64,000 nt of DNA, from the NCBI GenBank assembly GCA_963555705.1, contig OY743181.1, positions 26,726,513 to 26,790,512 on the forward strand, in the 5' to 3' direction. The notes beneath the pieces were generated by a model. It made no database searches. It was not told the DNA's origin and worked only from the letters and a program-made list of their open reading frames with translations. A program made the translations under genes and the position numbers. Shown here in pieces: positions 43,881 through 55,644 of this stretch. Positions within the stretch are counted from its first letter, which is position 1; each line of letters opens with the position of its first letter. This DNA is from Ligustrum vulgare (taxonomy: Eukaryota > Streptophyta > Magnoliopsida > Lamiales > Oleaceae).

Positions 43881-45159
43881 TGATAAGTGCTTTATTAGCA
43901 CGTATTTAATTCACTTATTATCTTATTTTATTATTGGTTTGATCCTATTGAAGTATCGTTTAATGCACTTTCACTTATTGTGCTATGTAAGGTCAAAAAG
44001 AAGAAAAGAAAGGAAACATGACCAAAGAAATACAAAAAATCAAGAAGTGAGGTTCAAGGGTATATTCAAAGAGCTCCAAATCAATAATGGCATGTGGGAA
44101 GAAGATTAGATGCAAAAATTATGGTCAAAGAAGGTTTGGGGTGAAGTGGGAAATCAAAGAAACCCGCAAGGATTGTGATCATGAATTTTAGTCATAGATT
44201 GAAGCTCAATTTGGTCATATAATACTTTCGAATTTGGGAAGATCTATTTCACAAAGAATTTTAGATATTTGAGTTTTATTTCCAACGCAACTAGAAACAC
44301 CACAATCGGACTTCGGAATAGAAAGTTATAACCAAAACATAGAGCATAGGCGCTTCTCGGCAGAGATGCACTTATGGCCGTAAATGACAAAGTTACGACC
44401 GTAACTTCCAAGTTCCAAAAATTTTCAGTAGCTCACTGAAGGCCGTAATAAGGAAAGTTACGGCCGTAACTTGCTCGCCAAGAAATTTCCTTATCTAGTT
44501 CAAGGTCTATCTTTGATATATCTTGTGGGTAAAACTAGGGCACGATTTTGGGAGTATAAAAGGAGCAAAATCACCACAAAAAGGAGGCTAGACATTGAGG
44601 AAAATTGAGAGCAAAATATATAGCATTCTTAGGAGATTTTCAAGCGCAAGAATATCTACAACAATGGAATTCATGGAGCAAATTGAAGATTTCGCAACAA
44701 TTATGATGGGCTAAGTTTCCTCGTCTTGTTCAAAGGGGAAGTTGTGTCAATTTAATTATGTTATCTTCTTTTCCTACAAACGAGTAACGTTGTATCTATT
44801 TCTTAACTTCAATTGTTGGATTATTATGTTTTGAATGTTCATTGAGTTTATTTGATTAATAGTTTAATCTGGCCAATTTGATTATTGATCTTTGGATTCA
44901 TGAATATGCTATGTTTAGATTCTTAATCCATAATTGTCATTGAATCTTTACTTTAGTAGCAAATAAATCTCGTGCAGGTTTAGTAATAATTCAACTTGGA
45001 TTGATGTGATCCGAAGTAGGAGACCAAAGGAGAAGTCGACCTATGGGCAATGTGACAGTGATCTACACAGGAAACGACACAAGTTTCATGTTGGAAGCGA
45101 GCCGAGAAGACAAAGGGGTCGAGCCAAATCAAAGGGGAAAAGTTTCGAGGCCAATGACA

Positions 45160-45412
45160 CATTCATGGCCGTAAAGTCTGTTGTTCACGGCCATAACATT
45201 CCCTCGGGTCAAAAGCAAGAATTCCAGGATTTTATTACTTACGACCGTAAGACTACAGTTCACGGCCGCAACTCCTTCTCTGGTGGAATTGAGTAATTCA
45301 GCAAAATTGATACTTACGGCCGTGAGAGTTCTTGTTACGGCCGTAACTCATTAACAGAAAGTCACTTACGGCCGTAAGTGACATTTTTACGGCCGTAACA
45401 CCTAATTTTCCA
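45160..45412. repeat. Palindrome cluster TTACGGCCGTAA in the 5' LTR of element A
   Basis: Eight exact or near copies at 20-40-bp spacing, one extended to a perfect 22-bp palindrome at 45361-45382 (GTCACTTACGG and its inverse). Confidence 0.9.
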
Positions 45413-45898
45413 GAATTCGCGTTTTGTTAATTTAATTCCGTTTTTTATTAAATACTCTTATGTTTTGGGCCCAAATTAGCGGCAAACCCTAGTTAGGTCA
45501 GTTTTTACATTATATTACTTTTTTTTCATATGAAACAACAACTTTGATATTATTGAATGAATGTGAGATTTTCTCTCTCAAAAAGGAGGATTCCTTTTTT
45601 TTTTTCTTGTTCTTGAAGAACAATTCATAGAACTTATCAAATATTTTTCTTGAATATTTGTGGCGTTCCAATCAGAAACTTATCAAGGAATTTGGCATCC
45701 CTTGTGGCGTTTCGAAAACCTCGGTTCTTCAATCCGCATCGTTAATTTATTACGTCGTGATTGTTGGGTCCAGGTCCTATCGTCAATTTTTATCCTTTCC
45801 AGTATTTTAATTCTTGTGTTCTTGGCTGAATATGGATCTTTCCTAACTTTGTTTCGTTTAATTCCGCGTATTCGTTGTGACCCCCTCCCGGGATCACA

Positions 45899-46324
45899 TC
45901 ATCTGGTATCAGAGCTTGGATCTAGATTCAGTTTTGGTATTCTAGATATTATCTTGTTTTCTTGATTTTCTTGTTCTTCGTGCCAGTAAATTTTTTCTTC
46001 GTTCGATTTATATAAAATTCCACAAAAAATCAATCTTGTTTCTTTTAGTCAATTCTTATCCGAATTCAATTCCGTTTGTTACGTTGCACTTGTAGTTGAA
46101 TTTCGGATTCAAAAAAAAAAGTCCAAAAATTTCATATTTATCCTCGAATATTCCGGATTTGTCTCAATTTCCGAGTTTTCATGTTCTTACTCATGTCTAT
46201 CGTGTCCTACCCTTGATTGAGTTCTGGGATTGTTTTTGAAGTGCTTGGAAGGGGGATTTTGAGTGATACACGAGCGATATTTTTTTTGTGAGGTATATAC
46301 CACTTATTTCTGTGAAGACTAATA
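45899..46324 (+). other. Primer-binding site and leader of element A
   Basis: The region opens with the tRNA-iMet site and is followed by a 400-base non-coding leader up to the gag ATG at 46325. Confidence 0.85.
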
Positions 46325-47764
46325 ATGTCTAGCAGACGGGATTCATCATCTTCATCAGTTGGGGACAACCAGGGAATTTACAGAAGGGAGCCAGCAGCTT
46401 CATCCACGAGCCACAACAAACGACCTGAAGGTATGAATAGGGTGAATAACAATGTTGTAGGTGTGATGGAGACTTTACATGAGCAATTTGAGAAGTTGAT
46501 GACTAGGATGGATAGGCAGGAGGAAACTATTAATAAGTTTCGTAGGGAACAAACTCATGTGGGTCCTAGAGCTAGGAGGGAAGACTGGAGAGATCATAGG
46601 GGGAGACATAATCAAAGGGTTGGATATGGGTTTGATGATGAAGAGTTTGCGAGTGAAGGAAGTAGTGTCCAATCATCTGTGGCTAGTGTAAGGAGGAGAA
46701 GGGGTAGAGGAGATAGGGATGAAAGGGCGAATAATAGAAGAGATCGTGGTGATCGGGATGAGATAGATGATAATCTAGGTAAAATAAAAATGTCTATTCC
46801 ACCTTTTCATGGGAGGAGTGATCCAGAGGCTTACCTAGATTGGGAGAAGAAGGTAGAGTTGATGTTTGATTGCCACAATTATTCTGAGGGAAAGAAGGTG
46901 AAGTTAGCGGTTGTTGAGTTCACCGATTACGCCATTAATTGGTGGGATCAGTTGGTGAAGGATCGGAGGAGGAATGGTGAAGGGCCGGTGGATACATGGC
47001 ATGAGATGAAAACCATCATGAGGAAGAGGTTTGTCCCAAGCCACTATCATAGGGATATTTATCAAAGGTTGCAGGGGCTTGTGCAAGGTTCTAGGAGTGT
47101 AGAGAAATATCATAGAGACATGGAGGTAGCCATGATTAGGGCCAACGTGGTGGAGGATCGGGAAGCTACAATGGCTAGATTTTTGAGTGGGCTGAATAGA
47201 GATATTGCAAACATCGTTGAGTTACAACATTATGTGGAACTGGAAGACATGGTGCACATGGCAATGAAGGTGGAAAGGCAATTAAGGCGAAAGGGGACAT
47301 CTAAACAATCACCGGGAACTTATCCTACATCACAACCGAGGAAGGATCACAATGATGAGCACGTCCCGAAGGGAAAGGAGGAACTTACAACTAAAGGTAA
47401 AAATATTTCTGATTCTCAACCTACTAGGGATATAAATATTAAGTGCTTTAAGTGTTTGGGGTCGGGCCATATAGCATCACAGTGTCCAAATAAGAAAGTA
47501 ATGCTCATGCGTGATAATGGTGAAATTAGTTCTGAGGATGAATTTAAGGGAATGCCTAAGTTAGTGGATGTTGGGGCTAGTATTAGCGATGAAGAGGGGT
47601 TAACTTATGCGGTGAAGGGGTTCCTTGTGAATAGACGTGTCCTAAATTCTCGAACTAAGATGGTTGAAATTGATGAACAGCGGGATAATCTTTTCCACAC
47701 TAGGTGTTTGGTAGGGAAAAAGGTTTGTGGGATGGTAATTGACGGGGGGAGTTGCATGTACTAA
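46325..47764 (+). CDS. gag: Chromoviral Gag (element A)
   Basis: A 479-codon ORF starting MSSRRDSSSSSVGDNQGIYR. The N-terminal 150 residues are charged, Arg/Asp-rich and probably disordered. The gag core follows (KIKMSIPPFHGRSDPEAYLD, YAINWWDQL, MRKRFVPSHYHRDIYQRLQG). A CCHC zinc knuckle CFKCLGSGHIASQC lies near residue 379. The ORF runs on into the protease start (KKVCGMVIDGGSC) and stops at 47764 through a frameshift of one base against the protease frame, where relatives read through. It would form the particle and bind RNA. Confidence 0.92.
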   Translation: MSSRRDSSSSSVGDNQGIYRREPAASSTSHNKRPEGMNRVNNNVVGVMETLHEQFEKLMTRMDRQEETINKFRREQTHVGPRARREDWRDHRGRHNQRVGYGFDDEEFASEGSSVQSSVASVRRRRGRGDRDERANNRRDRGDRDEIDDNLGKIKMSIPPFHGRSDPEAYLDWEKKVELMFDCHNYSEGKKVKLAVVEFTDYAINWWDQLVKDRRRNGEGPVDTWHEMKTIMRKRFVPSHYHRDIYQRLQGLVQGSRSVEKYHRDMEVAMIRANVVEDREATMARFLSGLNRDIANIVELQHYVELEDMVHMAMKVERQLRRKGTSKQSPGTYPTSQPRKDHNDEHVPKGKEELTTKGKNISDSQPTRDINIKCFKCLGSGHIASQCPNKKVMLMRDNGEISSEDEFKGMPKLVDVGASISDEEGLTYAVKGFLVNRRVLNSRTKMVEIDEQRDNLFHTRCLVGKKVCGMVIDGGSCMY

Positions 47765-48497
47765 TGTGGTTAGTACATTATTGGTGGAGAAGTTGGGATT
47801 GCCTAAGGTGAAACACCCCAACCCCTATAAATTACACTGGTTAACCGAGTCGGGAGAACTTAAGGTGAACAAGCAGGTTAATATTAAATTCACCATTGGG
47901 GGTTATAGAGATGAGGTGGTGTGTGATGTGGTCCCTATGCATGTTGGGCATATTTTATTGGGAAGACCATGGCAACATGATAGGAGAGTGGTGCATGATG
48001 GGTTCAAAAATAGATATTCTTTCGTGAAGGGTGGAAAAAGGATCACACTTGCTCCGCTAACGCCTAAAGAGGTCCAAGAGGACCAATTGAAAATAAAGAG
48101 CGAGTTTGAGGGGAAAAATACGAGCGTTGAGGCCACGACCTCAGAAAAAGGAGAGGGTGTGAAAATTGAAAACAAGAGAGTTGAGGCCACGACCTCAGAA
48201 AAAGGTGAGCTCAAGAGAGAAAAGAAAAAGAGAAGAGAGTCACCCACAAAAATGAGTTTACTTGCATTTGCTAACACATCCCTCCCTAGTTTGGCTAATT
48301 CTGTTTTGCAGGTACTACAATCAAATTACAAAACTAAGGCCAAAAGGAAAATTAATTTCTGGACAGAACAACCCCAAAGGATGATGCATTGCACAAAACA
48401 GGAACAGGTCACTCGAACCAACGAAAGAAAGAGATACATAAAGGAGAGGCCATATACGGATTCGAGGTCGAATCCTTTCCAAGAAAGGGGGGATGAT
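47739..48497 (+). pseudogene. Chromoviral protease with RT-integrase deleted (element A)
   Basis: The frame continues Gag with the retropepsin: DGGSCTNVVS-type active site at the junction, then HILLGRPWQHDRRVVHDGF. A linker with two RVEATTSEKGE repeats and a Lys-rich stretch follows. The frame then goes directly to DSRSNPFQERGDDVI, which in autonomous elements is the C-terminus of pol. About 3 kb of polymerase and integrase are thus missing. Codons past 48497 are LTR. Element B has the same architecture. Confidence 0.85.
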
Positions 48498-48655
48498 GTG
48501 ATCCGAAGTAGGAGACCAAAGGAGAAGTCGACCTATGGGCAATGTAACAGTGATCTACGTAGGAAACGGCACACAAGTTTCGTGTTGGAAGCGAGCAGAG
48601 AAGACAAAGGGGTCGAGCCAAATCAAAGGGGCAAAGTTTCGAGGCCAATGACACA

Positions 48656-48898
48656 TTCACGGCCGTAAAGTCTGTTGTTCACGGCCATAACATTCCCTTG
48701 GGTCAAAAGCAAGAATTCCAGGATTTTATTACTTATGGCCGTAAGACTACAGTTCACGGCCGTAAATCCTTCTCTGGTGGAATTGAGTAATTCAGCAAAA
48801 TTGATACTTACGGTCGTGAGAGTTCTTGTTACGGCCGTAACTCATTAACAGAAAGTCACTTACGGCCGTAAGTGACATTTTTACGGCCGTAACACCTA
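48656..48898. repeat. Palindrome cluster TTACGGCCGTAA in the 3' LTR of element A
   Basis: Same eight positions as in the 5' LTR, with the 22-bp palindrome at 48855-48876. Confidence 0.9.
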
Positions 48899-49910
48899 AT
48901 TTTCCAGAATTTGCGTTTTGTTAATTTAATTCCGTTTTTTATTAAATACTCTTATGTTTTGGGTCCAAATTAGCGGCAAACCCTAGTTAGGTCAGTTTTT
49001 ACATTATATTACTTTGTTTTTCATATGAAACAACAACTTTGATATTATTGAATGAATGTGAGATTTTCTCTCTCGAAAAGGAGGATTCCTTTTTTTTTTC
49101 TTGTTCTTGAAGAACAATTCATAGAACTTATCAAATATTTTTCTTGAATATTTGTGGCGTTCCAATCAGAAACTTATCAAGGAATTTGGTATCCCTTGTG
49201 GCGTTTCGAAAACCTCGGTTCTTCAATCCGCATCGTCAATTTATTGCGTCGTGATTGTTGGGTCCAGGTCCTATCGTCAATTTTTATCCTTTCCAGTATT
49301 TTAATTATTGTGTTCTTGTGTTCTTGGCTGAATCTGGATCTTTCGTAACTTTGTTTTGTTTAATTCCGCGTATTCGTTGTAACCCCCTCCCGGGATCACA
49401 TCATGGATTGATTAATTCGAGATTGTGAAATTAACGATCCAATTCAATCTATTCTTCTAAATTTTCATACTAGTCGTGCATTAAATCCTAAGTGCTTGTT
49501 TAGGATTGTCCGTGGTTAGAATTGGTTCGAAGAGCTTGTTTTGATTCAATACACATAAAGAGGAATTTAAATAATCAGAGTTTGTTGATTATTTATGATT
49601 GATAATTGAACTAGGGATAGAAACACGTTACAAGGGAAAGTATTATATTAATTAAAGGCACAACCGAACCCGAAAACAAGATTTCTTCTCATATTATTTC
49701 TCTAGTCATATTTAATTGTTTGTTTTTATGCATATTTTTTATTTAAGAAATTTCAAACAACAAGCCCTCCATTCTATTCTAATTGATCGAACAACTAAAA
49801 TTAGTTTCCGTTTCTCATGGGATCGACCCTTACTCTTGCTACTACATTATTAATTAATATCTAGCGAGTAAGGAATTATTTATTATTTTGGTGCATCGCG
49901 ACACGCATCA

Positions 49911-50072
49911 AATTTTTGGCGCCGTTTCCGGGGAACGGTTTACCAATTTAGTATTTAATCAATTAGAATTTTATTTCTTTATTGCATTTTAATTTATTTA
50001 TTTTATTTTCACTTTATTTCTATAATTCTTCCAAAAAAAAAATAAAAATTAAATTTTTGCTTCCTTGCTTAT
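49911..50072 (+). other. Athila primer-binding site and leader
   Basis: TTTTTGGCGCCGTTTCCGGG begins about 49914, complementary in type to the tRNA-Asp 3' end. The leader is AT-rich. Confidence 0.85.
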
Positions 50073-50529
50073 ATGCATAGAACTCGATTAACTAATTTTG
50101 ACTTTTTTTTATTTTGACCCAGAAATCGAGAAAACTTTTCTACAGCAAAGAAAAGCAACACAACCAATGGCAATAGAAAACAATAATATGATTCTCAAGC
50201 AACTAGCTATCCCGGATGTTCCTCAACAACCACTATGCATCACTTTTCCGCCAGTGGAAGAAGGCAGAACTTTTGAGCTAAAATCCGGACTGATCCATCT
50301 TCTGCCAACTTTCAGAGGACATCCCGGTGAGGACCCATATAGACACCTGAAGGAGTTCCATGTGATTTTTGATAGCATGAGACCAACGAGTATTACTGAG
50401 GAACAAATCAAGATGAGGGCTTTTCCATTCTCGCTGAAGGATGCTGCTACTGATTGGCTGTATTGTCTACCATCCGGATCAGTAACCAGCTGGAACGACA
50501 TGAAGAAGCTATTCCTAGAAAAGTACTTC
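50073..50529 (+). pseudogene. gag: Athila gag, N-terminal part
   Basis: An ATG at 50073 starts a short frame that shifts at a T run (about 50102-50109) into the main frame: DPEIEKTFLQQRKATQPMAI, then RGHPGEDPYRHLKEF and AFPFSLKDAATDWLYCLP, typical of Athila Gag. After FLEKYF the frame is cut at 50529 by element B. The continuation is at 53966. Confidence 0.9.
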
Positions 50530-51099
50530 TGACGCGATCCCAGTCGGGGAATCTCGTCGGACGCGCGGAATAACGACAATTAAAGTCTAGGAAAGATCTA
50601 AATCAGATCTGACACGAAAAATAACAAGAACACGAATAATTGAACAGAAATTAAAAGATAGATTGACGATAGGTCCTTGACCCAAGATTCACGACGTAAG
50701 AAATTGACGATGCGGAATCGAGATCCAAGGTTTTCGAAACACCACAAGGACTTGTCAATTTCCTTGATAAGATTCTAATCGGACACGCCACAAATATTCT
50801 CGCGAATATTTGATAAGTACAACGCCACAAATATTTCCACAATATTTGATAGGTCGGATTTGTTCTTGAAGAACACAAAAGGGACTCCTCAATCTTTCAA
50901 TTGGAGAAAACTCTCTCAACTATATTAATCTCAAAATCAATCTTAACTGTTTACAATGAATTGAAAAAGCGTATAAATAAACAAAATAACCTAGCATCTA
51001 ATTTACTCAAAATAGAATTCTAATTATACTAAAATTCTAAACTAGGAAAATAACCTAAAATAATAAAAGGAAATAAATTAATTGATAAATTCGGAAAAT

Positions 51100-51262
51100 C
51101 TGGAAATCTTGAGTTACGGCCGTGAATATCTTATTTACGGCCGTAATAAACATTCTGTCTTTTTTTTCCTGAAGAGTGTTACGGCCGTGATGAATATGTT
51201 ACGGCCGTAAAAGATGTCAATTTCAGTTTTACGGCCGTGAGGAATAACTTACGGCTGTAACA
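51100..51262. repeat. Palindrome cluster in the 3' LTR of element B
   Basis: Six TTACGGCCGTAA or TTACGGCCGTGA copies. The matching cluster in the other LTR is at 53698-53845. Confidence 0.9.
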
Positions 51263-51417
51263 ATCGTTCTGCCAGTTTTCTTTTGATTTCCTGCCTCGGC
51301 TCGATCCTTTCGCCTTCTCGGCTCGACCCCAACATGAAACTTACTCCGTTTTGCACGTAGATCATTGTCATATTGCCGATGGCTCGACTTCGCCCTTCGA
51401 TTCCTGGTCCGGATCAC

Positions 51418-52476
51418 ATCATACTCCCTCTCTTGAAAAGGATTCGACCTCGAATCCATTTTTGGTCGGCTTTTCAAATTCCTCCTGCTTTCCTGGGCTT
51501 GATGATCATGTTTATGCCTCGTACTTGCTTTCAACATTTTGGGCTGCTCATTTGAGCCAACAGATTTCTTTCCCGCCTTAAGTTCATGGTTTGACTTCGG
51601 TACCTGTAAAACAGAACTTAAAGAACTGGGGAGGGGTTTGTTAGCGTGAGTAAGTGCAAATAGACTCATTTTTGTGGTAGACTCTCTTTTCTTTTGCTTT
51701 TTGCACTCAGTCTCTCCTTTTTCTGAGGTTTGAACCTCAACTCTCTTTTCTTTATTTTTCACTCCCTCTCCTTTTTCTGAGGTCGTGGCCTCAACTCTCT
51801 TTTCTTTAATTTCCACTCCCTCTCCTTTTTCTGAGGTCGTGGCCTCAACTCTCTTATTTTTCCCCTCAAACTCACTTTTCACTTTCAATTGATCTTTCAG
51901 GGCGTCAGTTGGAGATAGTGGCATTAGAGTAAACTTTTTCCCCCCTTTTACCAAGCTGTATCTATTCGTATACCCATCGTGTAGTACAGCTCTTTCATGT
52001 TGCCAAGGTCTTCCCAATAGTATATGACTAATTTGCATTGGCACCACATCACAAATTACCTCATCTGAATACCCACCAAGAGAAAAATTCACCAAGACCT
52101 GTCTCTTCACCTTAACTTCCCCCGACTCAGTCAACCATTGTAATTTATAAGGTGTTGGATGTTTCATTAAATGTAAGCCTAATTTTTCCACCAACGTTGT
52201 ACTAACTACATTAGTACAACTTCCCCCGTCAATCACCAAGCTACAAACTTTTTCATCCACTAAGCATCTAGTGCAAAAAATATTATCCATTTGCCCATCC
52301 ACATTTTCCAAAACATTCGCCTTACGCTTAATGCTAAGAGCATGCCTATCAATAATTGACTTATCCACCACAACACTTTTAGCCCCTTCACTATCACACC
52401 TAACCTTTTTACGTGGACAATCAAGTGCAATGTGACCCCGTTCCAAACATTTAAAACACTTACATTTTTATCCTTA
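51418..52476 (-). pseudogene. Chromoviral protease with RT-integrase deleted (element B)
   Basis: The frame begins in a knuckle remnant (ERGHIALDCPRKK), then CSLVIDGGSCTNVVSTTLVE (active-site Asp) and HILLGRPWQHERAVLHDGYT. A linker has three RVEATTSEKGEGV-type repeats, and the end is DSRSNPFQEREYDVI at the polypurine tract. Codons downstream to 51229 are LTR. RT, RNase H and integrase are missing exactly as in element A. Confidence 0.85.
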
Positions 52477-52850
52477 AGAGGCTTGGAATCAGAATTATTT
52501 TTACATTTAGTTGTCGGTTCCTCCCTCCTTTTGTGAACATGATCACTACTTTCCCGATTTGATCGGTGTGACTTTGCTTCCTCCTTTCTCCTTAATGACC
52601 TGTCATCCACCCCATCTCCAAACCTAGCATGACATTCATGCCTTCTACTCCTCCTAGTCATAGAGTCCGCCCGCGATTGCTCTTTTTTCAATTGGGCAAT
52701 CATCGCATCTCTTTTATCCATCCTAGTCATTACCTTCTTAAATTTTGCCTGCATCTCTGCCAATAATTCAAAACCCTGCTCCAATATCCTATCCCCTCTT
52801 TCGGGCCGTTTGTTGTTACCCATTGACGAATATTTCTCCCCGCGAGACAT
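52460..52850 (-). pseudogene. gag: Chromoviral gag N-terminus, gag core deleted (element B)
   Basis: MSRGEKYSSMGNNKRPERGD at 52850, followed by a coiled-coil-like stretch (FKKVMTRMDKRDAMIAQLKK) and a basic Ser/Arg region. It runs directly to the segment before the zinc knuckle, so the roughly 200-residue gag core present in element A is gone. A frameshift near 52450 separates it from the knuckle and protease frame. This copy cannot make a particle. Confidence 0.8.
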
Positions 52851-53965
52851 GGAAATTTGGAATATGGAAAAAAATGGAATTTTTCATTTTTTTTTCTTTT
52901 TTTTTTAATCTGCCAGAGAATTGGACTACGAGTATGGCAGAAAAAACGGAACTGAATTTGGACGAAAAACGAAGAAGAAAAACACTTTTGAATTTTTGGG
53001 ACTGACTCTTATGGATCAAACTGGAAAAATATATGACTGACACGAAGAACGCGAAGAACACAAAAAAATTCAAGAAACGCAAGAATCCGAAATAGATCCA
53101 AGCTCTGATACCAGATGACGCGATCCCAGTCGGGGAATCTCGTCGGACGCGCGGAATAACGACAATTAAAATCTAGGAAAGATCTAAATCAGATCTGACA
53201 CGAAACATAACAAGAACACGAATAATTGAACATAAATTAAAAGATAGATTGACGATAGGACCTTGACCCAAGATTCACGATGTAAGAAATTGACGATGCG
53301 GAATCGAGATCCAAGGTTTTCGAAACACCACAAGGACTTGTCAATTTCCTTGATAAGATTCTAATCGGACACGCCACAAATATTCTCGCGAATATTTGAT
53401 AAGTACAACGCCACAAATATTTCCACAATATTTGATAGGTCGGATTTGTTCTTGAAGAACACAAAAGGGACTCCTCAACCTTTCAATTGGAGAAAACTCT
53501 CTCAACTATATTAATCTCAAAATCAATCTTAACTGTTTACAATGAATTGAAAAAGCGTATAAATAAACAAAATAACCTAGCATCGAATTTACTCAAAATA
53601 GAATTCTAATTATACTAAAATTCTAAACTAGGAAAATAATCTAAAATAATAAAAGGAAATAAATTAATTGATAAATTCGGAAAATCTGGAAATCTTGAGT
53701 TACGGCCGTGAATATCTTCTTTACGGCCGTAATAAACATTCTGTCTGTTTTTGCCTGAAGAGTGTTACGGCCATGATGAATATGTTACGGCCCTAAAAGA
53801 TGTCAATTTCAGTTTTACGGCCGTGAGGAATAACTTACGGCCGTAACAATCGTTCTGCCTGTTTTCTTTTGATTTCCTGCCTCGGCTCGATCCTTTCGCC
53901 TTCTCGGCTCGACCCCAACATGAAACTTACTCCGTTTTGCACGTAGATCATTGTCATATTGCCGA

Positions 53966-54786
53966 TGGATAGAAGCATGATAGAAGCAACAAGCGGAGGT
54001 ACACTGATGGACAAGACACCGGAACAAGCACGGGCTTTAATCTTCAATATGGCTTAGAACACTCAGCAATTCAATTCAAATAGGGATATGCAAGTTCGGT
54101 GCGTAAATGAGGTATGTAGTTCCAATATTGAAAGTAAACTTTCTGAACTAACAGATCTTGTAAAACAACTTGCTCTAGGGAAGTTACAACAAGTCAAGAC
54201 CTGTGGGATATGCGCAAATCTTGGGCATCCAACGGACGCGTGTCCGGTTTTGCAAGAGGGAAATGGTGAACTAGCAAATGCTGCAAAGGGTTTTCCATTC
54301 CAAAGACAGCAGTACAATCTATACTCCAATACCTATAACCCTGGATGGAGGGATCACCCAAATCTGAGTTATGAAAATAACAAGCCCCCGGGTTTTGTCT
54401 CTAACAAACCGCAAGGGAAATTTCAACAACAAAGGAATTTTCAATCTCAGGGGCAGTATCAGGAAAGACCCCAAAACTCAGGTATCTCCCTTGAAGATAT
54501 GGTTAAAAATTTGGCTTCTAACACACTTCAATTTCAACAGGACACCAAGTCCAGCATTCAAAATCTGGAGAACCAGATGGGTCAAATGGCTACAGCCATC
54601 AACAGATTGGTGGCCCAATCTGGAGGTAAATTGCCATCTCAACCCGAGATAAATCCTAAAAACATGAGTACCATAACCCTGTGGAGTGGAAAATTGATTG
54701 AAGGTTCGCGAAAGCAGGCCCCAGGAAATGAAGAGGAAGAGGAGAAGGAAATTGAAAAGGAAGATACAACTTCACAAAACCCGTAG
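53966..54786 (+). pseudogene. gag: Athila gag, C-terminal part
   Basis: Resumes at DRSMIEATSGGTLMDKTPEQ. A stop near 54055 precedes a long open part with the zinc-knuckle-like CGICANLGHPTDACPVLQEG, a Gln/Asn/Pro-rich segment, and GISLEDMVKNLASNTLQFQQ. About 80 residues normally between FLEKYF and DRSMIEA are missing at the element B junction. The frame ends at a TAG at 54784-54786 and the protease follows in the same frame. Confidence 0.88.
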
Positions 54787-55644
54787 GTAAAATCTAACTC
54801 TAACTCAATTGTTAAACTAACTCCACCTCCTTTTCCCATCAGGTTAACAAAAGTGACTAAGGAGGGCAAGGAAAATGATATACTGGAGATGTTCAGGAAA
54901 GTGGAAATCAACATTCCACAGTTAGACGCAATCAAGCAAGTATCCCGATATGCGAAGTTTTTGAAGGATCTGTACACCAATAAGAGAAAGCTAAAGGGAA
55001 ATGAGATGGTAAGAATGGGTGAGTCTGTATCTGCACTTCTTCACAGAAAATTACCTTCAAAGTGCAAGGATCCAGGTATGTTTACCAAACCTTGTCAAAT
55101 CGGCAATAAGAAAATAAATCGTGCTTTAATAGACTTAGGAGCATCTATCAATGTAATGCCTAGGTCCACCTATGCTTCATTAAAACTTTCCAAACTGACT
55201 GAAACTAATGTTATAATTCAACTAGCCAATCGTTCTAATGCTTATCCTGACAGGGTAGTTGAAGACATTCTAGTGCAAGTAGGCGGGTTAGTATTTCTTG
55301 CAGATTTTTATATATTGGACATGAATGGTGACCACTCCCCCGACTCTACTCCTATTTTGTTAGGCAGACCATTTCTAAAAACATCTAGGACTAAGATAGA
55401 TGCTAGTAATGGCACACTCACCGTGGAATTTGATAATGAAACTTTTCAATTTAATATTTACGATTCCATGAACGATCTTGATGAGGCTAACTCAGTTAAT
55501 TCTACTTTTGTAAGTGATTCTCCAGTGCAGGAAGCTGATTCTATGTTTAATGATTATCCAAAGTTACCGAAATTAGGTAAAATCTCTCTGGTCGCATCAC
55601 CAGTTTCTGATGAGAAGCTTTTGCCCCTATTTTGCAGGCCCTAA
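54787..55644 (+). pseudogene. Athila aspartic protease, pol beyond it deleted
   Basis: Contains VEINIPQLDAIKQVSRYAKF, the active site RALIDLGASINVMPRSTYAS (Leu replaces Thr or Ser in the usual D-T/S-G) and TPILLGRPFLKTSRTKID. Only the upstream TAG breaks the frame. After 55644 the sequence is the Athila 3' leader-like region (GGGAGGCAACCCGAGAGG). RT, RNase H and integrase are not found. Confidence 0.87.

Larger units (their letters stand above)
45005..49403 (+). mobile_element. Gag-protease-only chromoviral element A
   Basis: Two LTRs (45005-45898 and 48497-49400) start TGTGATCC and end GGATCACA. TGGTATCAGAGC (tRNA-iMet primer site) is at 45904-45915. A polypurine tract AAGAAAGGGGGGATGA precedes the 3' LTR. 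The 2.6-kb interior encodes only Gag and protease, then the tail peptide SRSNPFQERGDD that ends chromoviral pol. RT, RNase H and integrase are absent. An 8-bp direct repeat TGGATTGA flanks the insert (44997-45004 and 49404-49411). Confidence 0.9.
43881..49910 (+). repeat. 5' LTR of the Athila, interrupted
   Basis: The two parts, 43881-45004 and 49404-49910, total about 1631 bp and align along the 1632-bp 3' LTR. A chromoviral element occupies 45005-49403. The LTR carries TTACGGCCGTAA-type palindromes at about 44390-44470. Confidence 0.92.
50530..53965 (-). mobile_element. Gag-protease-only chromoviral element B
   Basis: Minus-strand element with a complete 3' LTR at 50530-51417 and a 5' LTR from 53965 to 53115. 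The latter lacks its first 50 bp or so. The primer site TGGTATCAGAGC is at 53102-53113 on the minus strand and the polypurine tract AAGAGAGGGAGTATGA is at about 51420. It is related to element A but distinct in sequence. It sits in the Athila gag. No target duplication can be seen because the right junction is deleted. Confidence 0.88.
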
